64,000 bases of DNA from Polaromonas sp. CG_9.7. Its GTDB lineage: Bacteria > Pseudomonadota > Gammaproteobacteria > Burkholderiales > Burkholderiaceae_C. The stretch lies in NCBI RefSeq assembly GCF_015752205.1, contig NZ_JADOVG010000004.1:1-64000 (forward strand). Reading direction: 5' to 3'. Shown here piece by piece: positions 36,505-43,503 of the stretch. A program made the translations under genes and the position numbers. The notes under the pieces were generated by a model. That model worked only from the letters and a program-made list of their open reading frames with translations, was not told where the DNA came from and did no database searches. How positions within the stretch are numbered: position 1 is the stretch's first letter; every line of letters starts with the position of its first letter.

Positions 36505-36562
36505 TTGCTATTGATTCGATAGCTTATCGTGCATTCGCAGCTTGCGCAGAAAGCATTTTTTG
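36505..36562 (+). repeat. Comamonad-type intergenic repeat, copy 9
   Basis: It reads CTTGCTATTGATTCGATAGC, then GCAGCTTGCGCAGAAAGC. It follows the reductase stop by about 40 bases. Confidence 0.65.
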
Positions 36563-36654
36563 GAAAAAAAATCGTAACTGCTAACGCTGCTGTTTTGATC
36601 GCTGCGTTTTCTGTTTTTTTGGCTTTGGGCAGTTTCTTTTGTGGTTTGAGGGGT

Positions 36655-36872
36655 GAGCGCCTTCCCGGCGGAGGGTAACTTTCTTTTCTGGCAAAAAAGA
36701 AAGTCACCAAAGAAAGTTGCCTGGGAGCGGGTTAGAGCTGAACGCTCTGACGGGCCATCGCTTCGCTGGGCCCTGGGTTCTCTGATCGGCAGCCAGTCGC
36801 CCATGCCGGTGGCTGGCTGGTTCTACCGCTTGTTCGCCAACAGCTTCACGCTCTGCTTTATCTGCTTTGTCT
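36655..36872 (+). repeat. Left arm of a 0.65-kb inverted-repeat element
   Basis: It begins GAGCGCCTTCCCGGCGGAGG. It contains a hairpin of GTAACTTTCTTTT against AAGAAAGTCAC, a GCTGAACGCTCTGACGGGCC stretch, and CTGGTTCTACCGCTTGTTCG near its end. The reverse complement of each of these, in order, recurs in the arm at 37083-37309 with point differences and a few small indels. Confidence 0.85.
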
Positions 36873-36889
36873 GCTTTGTCTGCTTTATC
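36854..36889 (+). repeat. Four 9-bp tandem units (TGCTTTRTC)
   Basis: TGCTTTATC, TGCTTTGTC, TGCTTTGTC and TGCTTTATC stand end to end at the inner edge of the left arm. Confidence 0.9.
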
Positions 36890-37082
36890 GCCTTGGCTTG
36901 CTTGGCTTGCGCTACGCGCGTCGCTTTCGGCTATTTCATATTTGCTGTCGGCTGCGCTATTTTTTTCTTTCACAGCTGTCGGGTGTCGAACCACCATTGC
37001 ACTTTTCACTGTCCGCTATCAGCCCCCGGCCTGCCCTGACTAAAAAAAGACAGGACAAGCATCTGCCAGAAATGCTTGAAGC

Positions 37083-37309
37083 ACAAAGGAGCCGATCAAG
37101 CAGAGCGTGAAGCTGTTAGCGAACGAGCGGTAGAACCAGCAAACCTCCGACATTGCTAACCACCCTGAGATCCAGGTGCCAAGGGCCGAGCGAAGCAATG
37201 GCCCGTCAGAGCGTTCAGCTCTGATCCGCTCCCTCCCCCAAGGCAACTTTCTTTGGTGACTTTCTTTTTTGCCAGAAAAGAAAGTTACCCCCCGCCGGGA
37301 AGGCGCTCT
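37083..37309 (-). repeat. Right arm of the inverted-repeat element
   Basis: It is the reverse complement of the arm at 36655-36872, with shared runs such as GCTGAACGCTCTGACGGGCC and AACAGCTTCACGCTCTGCTT. The spacer between the arms is about 210 bases and contains AT-rich sequence and short frames without resemblance to known proteins. No transposase is present. The element could form a large stem. Confidence 0.85.
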
Positions 37310-37357
37310 ACACCAAAAAACTCCAGAGAAGCCCGCAAAAAGGAACCCAGCCCCGCA

Positions 37358-37445
37358 CATCGCGCATCGCGCATCGCGCATCGCGCATCGCATCGCATCG
37401 CATCGCATCGCATCGCAAAGCAAAGCAAAGCAAAGCAAAGCAAAG
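37358..37445 (+). repeat. Composite satellite: (CATCGCG)4 (CATCG)6 (CAAAG)6
   Basis: Three perfect tracts adjoin: four 7-mers (37358-37385), six 5-mers CATCG (37386-37415) and six 5-mers CAAAG (37416-37445). Each unit differs from its neighbour by a small change, suggesting that one tract seeded the next. It is about 50 bases outside the right arm of the inverted repeat. Confidence 0.95.
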
Positions 37446-37639
37446 CAAGGACAACACCAAATAACGGTAAAGCCGTTGACCTGCAGCAAGGCAAGTAGTT
37501 ACGCAGATTCAAGAAAAAGCAGGCCTGCCGCCGCTGTTCCGCTTGCCCGGCTGCAACACCTCCCCGAGCGTGTAGCATTTGGTGCCAGCCACATCGACGC
37601 CACGGAGCGGGACGGTGTGCTTTATCCGGAGCCCCAGGC

Positions 37640-38467
37640 ATGACAGACCGCTACGCCGTGATCGGCAACCCCATTCACCAGAGCAAATCACCACTGATCC
37701 ACGGCCTGTTTGCGCTGACCACCGGCCAGGACATGCAGTACACCGCCATCGAAGGCGCGCTGGGCGGGTTCGCCGGTGCGGTCGATGCATTCCGTGCTGC
37801 CGGCGGACGGGGCCTGAACATCACGACGCCGTTCAAGCTCGACGCCTTTGCCTACGCCACCGAGCGCTCGGAGCGGGCCGAGCTGGCGGGCGCGGCCAAT
37901 GCCCTGAAGTTTGACGGCGACCGGGTGCTGGCCGAGAACTTCGACGGCATCGGTCTGGTGCGCGACGTGGTGCACAACCTGAACACCCCGCTCAGGGGCA
38001 AGCGCGTGCTGATGCTCGGCGCGGGCGGTGCCGCCCGGGGCGCATTGCTGCCTTTTTTGGCGCAGCAGCCTGCCCAGCTGGTGATTGCCAACCGCAGCCT
38101 GGGCAAGGCGCAGGAACTGGTGCGGATCGCCATGGCGTCAAGCGCTGGCCCGGTGCGCGGTTGTACGTACCAAGACCTGGAGAGGCAGGCCTTTGACCTG
38201 GTGTTCAATGCCACCTCGGCCAGCCTGCTCGCCGAAATGCCGCCGGTGCCCGCCAGCGTCTTCGCGCCCGGTTGCCTGGCTTATGAACTGGCCTACGGCA
38301 AGGGACTGACGCCCTTCCTGCGCCTGGCGCAAAACGCCGGTGTGCAGCAACTGGCCGATGGCGTCGGCATGCTCGCCGAGCAGGCAGCCGAAGCCTTTGA
38401 ATGGTGGCGTGGCGTGCGGCCGGACACCCGCGCAGTGATTGAAAGACTGACCGTTGCGCTGGTCTGA
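37640..38467 (+). CDS. aroE: Shikimate dehydrogenase
   Basis: This is a 275-residue AroE, which reduces 3-dehydroshikimate with NADPH in aromatic amino acid synthesis. The substrate site is seen in GNPIHQSKSPLIH and GLNITTPFKLDAF (catalytic Lys), and the NADP site in LMLGAGGAARGALLPFL and IANRSLGKAQEL. DGVGMLAEQAAEAFEWW is the typical C-terminal motif. The usual NTDGxG appears as ENFDGIG, still with the Asp. It starts at ATG 37640. It is not in an operon with other aro genes. Confidence 0.93.
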   Translation: MTDRYAVIGNPIHQSKSPLIHGLFALTTGQDMQYTAIEGALGGFAGAVDAFRAAGGRGLNITTPFKLDAFAYATERSERAELAGAANALKFDGDRVLAENFDGIGLVRDVVHNLNTPLRGKRVLMLGAGGAARGALLPFLAQQPAQLVIANRSLGKAQELVRIAMASSAGPVRGCTYQDLERQAFDLVFNATSASLLAEMPPVPASVFAPGCLAYELAYGKGLTPFLRLAQNAGVQQLADGVGMLAEQAAEAFEWWRGVRPDTRAVIERLTVALV

Positions 38468-38619
38468 AAAAACGTCATGCGGGGAAGGGCGGCCTGGACG
38501 TTTTGAAAGCGTCAAACCGTAGACTGCCTGCCGGTAAAGGCAGCACTACCTGCACAAAAAGCCCTCATGCTTGCGTACGATGCAAGTTTGCCGAGGCTGC
38601 GCCCTCAGACGTGACCCCG

Positions 38620-39396
38620 TTACGAACCAACGACGCTGCCAGCTGCAGGCGTTGCGGCCTGTGCCTTGGCCAGACGCTTGGTGCGCGACCGGATGTTGAG
38701 CGCCTCGACGCTCAGGGAAAACAGCATGGCCACATAAACGTAAGCCTTCGGCACATGCACGTCGAAGGCTTCGGCGACCAGCAGCGTTCCCACCATGGTC
38801 AGAAAAGCCAGTGCCAGCACCTTGATGGACGGGTGCCGGTCGACAAATTCGCCGATCGGCTTGGCCGCAAACATCATCACGGCCACGGACGCGACGACGG
38901 CGGCCACCATCACGCTGATGTTGTCGACCATGCCGACAGCAGTGATCACCGAGTCCAGCGAAAACACAATGTCCACGATGCCGATCTGCACGATCGTTCC
39001 CCAGAACAAGGTGGCGCCGGCCTTGACCTTGTCAACCCCAGCGCTGACCGCGTCGGACTCACGCGCTTCGACTTCCTGGAAAATCTCGTGCGACGCCTTG
39101 TACAGCAGGAACAACCCGCCGCCGAGCAGGATCAGGTCGCGGCCGCTGATTTCCTGGCCCAGCACGGTAAAAAGCGTCGTGGTCAGCGTCATCACCCAGG
39201 CCAGGCTGAACAGCAGCCCAATGCGCGAGACCATGGCAAAGCCCAGCCCCAGGCGGCGCGCCACATCCCGCTTTTCAGGGGGCAGGCGGCCCACCAGAAT
39301 GCTGATGAAGATGATGTTGTCGATGCCCAGAACAATCTCCAGGGCCGCGAGCATAAAAAAAGCGATCCAGATGTTCGGGTCGGAAAGTAGTTCCAT
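38620..39396 (-). CDS. TerC-family integral membrane protein
   Basis: This is a 258-residue TerC-family protein with about seven TM segments. Conserved acidic motifs within the membrane appear as ALEIVLGIDNIIFI and IVDIVFSLDSVITAVGM, which are the metal-associated positions of the family. Members are linked to tellurite resistance and, for several, to manganese export or loading of exported enzymes. I looked for the yybP-ykoY (Mn) riboswitch upstream and did not find its conserved sequences. It is convergent with aroE. Confidence 0.9.
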   Translation of the reverse strand: MELLSDPNIWIAFFMLAALEIVLGIDNIIFISILVGRLPPEKRDVARRLGLGFAMVSRIGLLFSLAWVMTLTTTLFTVLGQEISGRDLILLGGGLFLLYKASHEIFQEVEARESDAVSAGVDKVKAGATLFWGTIVQIGIVDIVFSLDSVITAVGMVDNISVMVAAVVASVAVMMFAAKPIGEFVDRHPSIKVLALAFLTMVGTLLVAEAFDVHVPKAYVYVAMLFSLSVEALNIRSRTKRLAKAQAATPAAGSVVGS

Positions 39397-39708
39397 GGAA
39401 TTTTCAAAAAGGGGGTAAAGCGCGAGAGTCTAATGAGATCGTCCTGAGCGGGTCACCCGCACCATCCATGAATCCATAAGGTGCACATGGCTTATGCATG
39501 GGGCACCGTGACTGCGGCGCCACAGTGTCTGATGCGTTGTCATGCTGTCTGTATCGGGCTGGCCTTTCATCGCCAAGCCGCGCGGTGGGGAATGCAAGGC
39601 GAAACAGCGCAGTCATCATTTTTAACGCGGGTTGGCATCCGCTGGCTTGCAAGCCTTGTAAAGTCAAATGATGTCTGACGCGTAAGTTTCGAGTAAGTTA
39701 AACGATCC
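39397..39708. other. Divergent intergenic region
   Basis: It lies between terC (-) and the small gene at 39709 (+). A GTGCACATGGCTTATGCAT region with short palindromes is present near 39480-39505. There is no gene, and no yybP-ykoY-type riboswitch sequence. Confidence 0.4.
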
Positions 39709-40029
39709 ATGCTGCAGTGCAACATGAACGTTTCTTCCTTATCCCTTCAAAATGGACTCGAAGACATCCTGGGCGACCTGCGGTTCGCGCGCAGGAAAGG
39801 CGACCTGGGGCGGCTTGCCTTGCTGGCCTACTGCGAGGTTCGGCGCTGGGCACGCCAGGCCGAGGCGCAGGAACTGGCCCAACATTCGTCGGCGCTGGTC
39901 AACAATTTTCCGCATGCCAGCCGCGACGATTTCCTGGCCGGAATGGACGAGCTGATCGCTGAACTGGAGCATGTTCGATGCATCGTTGCGAGTACGCCAA
40001 ACAACAGGTTTCCCGAGGAAGTCCGGTAA
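39709..40029 (+). CDS. Small conserved-looking protein of unknown function
   Basis: This is a 106-residue, mostly helical, charged protein (LEDILGDLRFARRKGDLGRL, EVRRWARQAEAQELAQHSSA, FLAGMDELIAELEHVRCI). There are no signal, TM or metal motifs. I do not recognise the family. Starts at ATG 39709 and 39724 are both possible; neither has a strong ribosome site. Its composition matches neighbouring real genes. Confidence 0.6.
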   Translation: MLQCNMNVSSLSLQNGLEDILGDLRFARRKGDLGRLALLAYCEVRRWARQAEAQELAQHSSALVNNFPHASRDDFLAGMDELIAELEHVRCIVASTPNNRFPEEVR

Positions 40030-40072
40030 CTTGCATTTCTCGCAGGCGCCCATCCGCGCTGACCTGCAAGCG

Positions 40073-40142
40073 AATTTCTATATCAAACAAGCCTTTTGCG
40101 CAATATTTTCCTGCGTGAGCAGCTACTGAATTGATAGTAGTT
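40073..40142 (-). repeat. Comamonad-type intergenic repeat, copy 10 (inverted)
   Basis: Read on the minus strand it gives CTACTATCAATTCAGTAGCT, GCAGGAAAATATTGCGCAAAAGGC and TTGTTTGATATAGAAATTC. It is the only clear copy in this orientation. Confidence 0.7.
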
Positions 40143-40304
40143 TGACGCTGCCCTCTTTCGGTCATCCTGCCTTCCAAACATCTTCTTCAAAAAAATACTT
40201 CAGCACCACTGCATCCAAAACAGTGGCTGGCGTGTAGTACCTGTAGCAGCGCAGAAAAGCTGCTGAAAACTGTGTTAACTGCTCAACATTTTTGGAGAAT
40301 CACC

Positions 40305-40874
40305 ATGTCAACCCAACGCTTTGCCTTGTCTCTTGCCGCTGTTTCCGCCATTGTGCTGCTGGGCGCCTGCGGTTCCATGGCCCCGATGAAGCCGATGGCG
40401 TCGTCCATGTTCATGCAGGACAGCCTGCCGGACGCGGTCAAGGTGCCGGCCGGCCACAAGGTGGCGATGGAAACTGTGGGCGTGGGCGAGATTACTTACG
40501 AGTGCCGCGACAAGGCCAACGCCCCCGGCATGACCGAGTGGGTATTTGTCGGCCCGAATGCGGCGCTCAATGACCGCAACGGCAAGCAGGTTGGCAAGTA
40601 CTACGGCCCGCCTGCCACCTGGGAGTCGATGGACGGCTCGAAGTTGACCGCCACGCAACTGGCGGTTGCGCCTGCCGGGGCTGGCAATATTCCTTACCAG
40701 TTGGTCAAGGCGAATCCAGCGATGGGCTCAGGTGCGATGACCGGCGTGACGCACATCCAGCGCGTCGCCATCAAAGGGGGCGTGGCACCCGCCAGCGCAT
40801 GCAGCCCCGCCAGCAAGGGTGCCCGGGAAATCGTGCAGTACCAGGCTGACTACATTTTCTGGAAAGCGGCCTGA
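40305..40874 (+). CDS. DUF3455 family lipoprotein
   Basis: This is a 189-residue lipoprotein: MSTQRFALSLAAVSAIVLLGAC has a lipobox (LGAC). The domain matches DUF3455 (VPAGHKVAMETVGVGEITYE, WVFVGPNAALNDRNGKQVGK, YYGPPATWESMDGSKLTA, ADYIFWKA). The function is unknown. TTGGAG precedes ATG 40305. It is followed 96 bases downstream by an ECF sigma factor and an anti-sigma factor, an arrangement that suggests the lipoprotein is part of the regulon or of the signal sensed. Confidence 0.85.
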   Translation: MSTQRFALSLAAVSAIVLLGACGSMAPMKPMASSMFMQDSLPDAVKVPAGHKVAMETVGVGEITYECRDKANAPGMTEWVFVGPNAALNDRNGKQVGKYYGPPATWESMDGSKLTATQLAVAPAGAGNIPYQLVKANPAMGSGAMTGVTHIQRVAIKGGVAPASACSPASKGAREIVQYQADYIFWKAA

Positions 40875-40970
40875 ATGCTGCTGCAGGGCGCCGTTTTGTG
40901 CGTCGGCTAACATCGAACGAAAATTTGTCGCGGCGGGCGTCTTAAGAGGCAGCTGCAGCCGTTTCATTCC

Positions 40971-41573
40971 TTGTCAACGCCGACCGCGAGCCCGCCTGTG
41001 ACAATTGCGCCCGACACCCCCGCTTCCTTTGATTACGAGCAGTGCTTGCGCAACTGCGCCCGGGGCGACCGCCAGGCATTGCAGGACATCTACCGGCACG
41101 AAAGTCGCTATTTGCTCGGCGTGGCGCTGCGCATCGTGCGCCAGCGCCAACAGGCGGAAGACGTGCTGCATGATGCCTTCGTGGCCATCTGGACCAAGGC
41201 TGCCAGCTTCGACGCCACGCTCGGTTCGGGCCGTGGCTGGATCTACAGCGTGACGCGCAATCTGGCCCTCAACAGCGTGCGTAACGGCGCGCGCGAAGTG
41301 TCGGTCGACGAGGAAACCGCCGAAGCGCTCGATGCGCAAACTTCAATGCAGGCGCATCATCAATTGGCCGATGCGTTTGAAATGCACGTCAGCCTGGGCC
41401 GGCTGAACGATTGTCTGTCGCGGTTGGAGCCGGCGCGCCGAAACTGCATTTTGTATGCCTATGTCGATGGCTGCTCGCATGGCGAAATTGCCGAACGCAC
41501 CCAGACGCCGCTCGGCACCGTCAAGGCCTGGATCAAGCGCGGCATGGGCAGCCTGCGGGAGTGCATGGCATGA
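40971..41573 (+). CDS. ECF-type sigma-70 family sigma factor (SigK-like)
   Basis: This is a 200-residue ECF sigma factor. Region 2 spans ALQDIYRHESRYLLGVALRI to ILASVTRN-like WIYSVTRNLALNSVR, with the 2.3/2.4 motif VLHDAFVAIWTKA. Region 4 is CILYAYVDGCSHGEIAERT with TPLGTVKAWIKRGMGSLREC (helix-turn-helix). Its partner anti-sigma gene starts 55 bases later. TTG 40971 is the longest start; GTG 40998 is an alternative. The regulon probably includes the DUF3455 lipoprotein gene and its own operon. Confidence 0.9.
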   Translation: MSTPTASPPVTIAPDTPASFDYEQCLRNCARGDRQALQDIYRHESRYLLGVALRIVRQRQQAEDVLHDAFVAIWTKAASFDATLGSGRGWIYSVTRNLALNSVRNGAREVSVDEETAEALDAQTSMQAHHQLADAFEMHVSLGRLNDCLSRLEPARRNCILYAYVDGCSHGEIAERTQTPLGTVKAWIKRGMGSLRECMA

Positions 41574-41628
41574 ACTGTTCGTCTATTCCAACGCAAATTC
41601 CTGAGTGCTTGGTGCGCAGGGGCTTTGT

Positions 41629-42378
41629 ATGAATCCGCTTGATCGTGATGAACTGGCTGGCGAGTATGTGCTGGGCACCTTGTCGGCCGCGCGTCGCCGG
41701 GACGTCGAGCAACGCCTGCCCGGCGACGCAGACCTGCGCCAAGCCGTGCAGCGCTGGCACGAACAGTTGTTGCCACTGGCGGCATTGGCTGATCCGGTAG
41801 AGCCTTCTGCTCGGCTGTGGGGCCGGATTGAAGCCAGCCTTGAGGCCATTGACGCCAATGCCGTACCGTTGCCACCGCTCGCCGCCGCTAACCCGCCCGG
41901 CCGCTCCCGGCGTTTGCAGGAAGCCGGCTGGTGGCACAGCGTGAAACTTTGGCGCGGCCTGGCTGGCAGCGGTTTCGCCGTGGCTGCGGTATTGGCCTTC
42001 GTGCTGGTCACGCGTCTGGACGCGTTGCCGCCTGCCGCGCCGCAGTACCTGGTCGTGCTGGTGGCGCCGCAGGACAAGGCGCCGGGCTGGGTGGTTCAGG
42101 CCAGCAGCCCGAAATCGCTGAGCCTGATTCCGCTGGGACAGAGCGACGTACCGGCTGAAAAATCACTGCAGTTCTGGACCAAGGCCGACAACTGGAAAGG
42201 CCCTGTGTCGCTGGGTCTGGTCAAGCCCGGAGAAACCGTGCGCATACCGCTGGACAAGCTGCCGCCGTTGCAGCCTAACCAGCTGTTTGAACTGACGCTG
42301 GAGCCCGTTAATGGCTCGCCGACCAACCGTCCCACCGGTCCGATCCAGTTCATCGGCCGGGCCGTCAAGGTGACGTGA
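41629..42378 (+). CDS. Anti-sigma factor (RskA-like), membrane-anchored
   Basis: This is a 249-residue protein with an N-terminal sigma-binding helix region (DRDELAGEYVLGTLSAARRR), one TM segment near 108-126 (GFAVAAVLAFVLV), and an extracytoplasmic beta domain of the RskA C-terminal type (YLVVLVAPQDKAPGWVVQAS, LQFWTKADNWKGPVSLG). It would hold the ECF sigma factor inactive until an envelope signal arrives. AGGGG lies just before ATG 41629; the longer frame begins eight residues earlier. No zinc-type HxxxCxxC motif is present. Confidence 0.88.
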   Translation: MNPLDRDELAGEYVLGTLSAARRRDVEQRLPGDADLRQAVQRWHEQLLPLAALADPVEPSARLWGRIEASLEAIDANAVPLPPLAAANPPGRSRRLQEAGWWHSVKLWRGLAGSGFAVAAVLAFVLVTRLDALPPAAPQYLVVLVAPQDKAPGWVVQASSPKSLSLIPLGQSDVPAEKSLQFWTKADNWKGPVSLGLVKPGETVRIPLDKLPPLQPNQLFELTLEPVNGSPTNRPTGPIQFIGRAVKVT

Positions 42379-42439
42379 GCGCGGGCCTTGCGGGATTTTT
42401 AAGAGAAAAGGGTCTCTTGCGCTGACCTGATATGTGCAG

Positions 42440-42466
42440 GCAGCTATTGATCCAATAGCAAAAACT
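42440..42466 (+). repeat. Comamonad-type intergenic repeat, copy 11 (partial)
   Basis: Only the first palindrome remains: GGCAGCTATTGATCCAATAG then CAAAAACTG. The second half is missing. Confidence 0.5.
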
Positions 42467-42513
42467 GCGTTTCATGGTCTGCGGCGATCGCCCGCCCAGC
42501 GGCCCGCCCGCTA

Positions 42514-43503
42514 GAGCGGTTTCACTCTGACCGGCAAAAGCCGCAGTGGCGAACGTAGCACTCGCACTCAGCACTGTCAAAGCGGTCCAGCAACTGGCCA
42601 ATGACGCTCCAGAGGGCATCTACCGTTCGAGCCTGGGTCTTTCGCAGCATCGCCTTGAGTTTGGCAAAGACCTGCTCAATCGGATTGAAGTCCGGGCTGT
42701 AGGGCGGGAGGTACCTCACCGTCGCACCCGCGCGCTCGATGGCCGCCTGGATGCCAGCGACTTGATGGGCGCTGTGGTTGTCCATCACCACGATATCGCT
42801 GGGGCGCAGCTCGGGCACCAAAACTGCTCCACCCAGGCGCGAAAGGCAGGCCCATTGATGGGGCCGTCGAGTACGAGGGGCGCGCGCAGACCCCGGGTAC
42901 TGAGCGCGCAGACAAACGTGGTGGTGCGTCAGTGGCCCGCCGGGGCAAAGCCCCGGCAGCGCTGGCGTCGGGGCCATGCGCGTGGTCGCCCACGTCTCGT
43001 CAAGGAAGATCAGCCGAGCGGCAGGCAGGTCCGGTTGTCGGGCGCTCCAGTCCTGGCGGGCTTGCGCGACGTCGGGCCGCGTTTGCTCGGACGCGTGCAA
43101 GGTGATTTTTTTTAGCGTCAGCCCGAACCGGCCCAGGGTCTTGAACATCGTCGTGATGCCCACCTGAATGCCGTGCTCGGTCTGCACCCACTGACACAAC
43201 TCGCGTAGCGTGTGCGCTGACGCTTTGGCGACCTGCTCGCGCAACGGCCGGTAATTGCACTGCGCGCCCGGATGGCTCTGGCCGGGCTTTTCGCGACATG
43301 CCCGCGCCCGGCACACATAAGCTTGGCTCACGCCGAAGCGCTCGGCGACCTCGCGCAGCACGCCTGGCGTGGCCAGCACCCGGTCGCGTAAATCCTGTGC
43401 GTAGGCTTGTCCATTTCGCCAAGACATGATGAATGACCTTCAAATCAGCCTCAGACCGACCTGGTCGTTCTCAGTTCCCTTTCTGGTTAAAACGAAACCG
43501 CAC
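42514..43503 (-). mobile_element. IS630-family insertion sequence, decayed
   Basis: The ends are inverted repeats: GAGCGGTTTC inward from 42514 and GAAACCGCAC up to 43503, with further matches beyond. TA dinucleotides (42512-42513 and 43504-43505) flank the element, as expected for IS630-type insertion at TA. The element is about 990 bases and fills the gap between the anti-sigma and the metal ATPase genes. Its transposase is inactivated. Confidence 0.85.
42522..43427 (-). pseudogene. IS630-family transposase, frameshifted
   Basis: The open frame (301 codons) keeps an N-terminal helix-turn-helix ([19 protein letters not shown]), the DDE region [16 protein letters not shown] and the end [13 protein letters not shown] with [17 protein letters not shown]. 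Between about 42966 and 42821 the residues are not transposase-like in this frame, but another frame there reads [17 protein letters not shown] and FRAWVEQF. In that frame a TGA also occurs near 42929-42931 where W is expected. Two compensating frameshifts, a small deletion and a nonsense codon therefore make it non-functional. Confidence 0.85.

Noticed and set aside
37358..37445. Possible CRISPR-like array
   Set aside because: The units are 5-7 bases, directly abutting without spacers, and no cas genes are near.
38468..38619. Terminator hairpin between aroE and terC (CTGCCTGCCGGTAAAGGCAG)
   Set aside because: The stem is short and imperfect and no T-run follows.
39397..39708. yybP-ykoY manganese riboswitch upstream of terC
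   Set aside because: The conserved purine-rich and CCGGC-type elements are not found on the minus strand.
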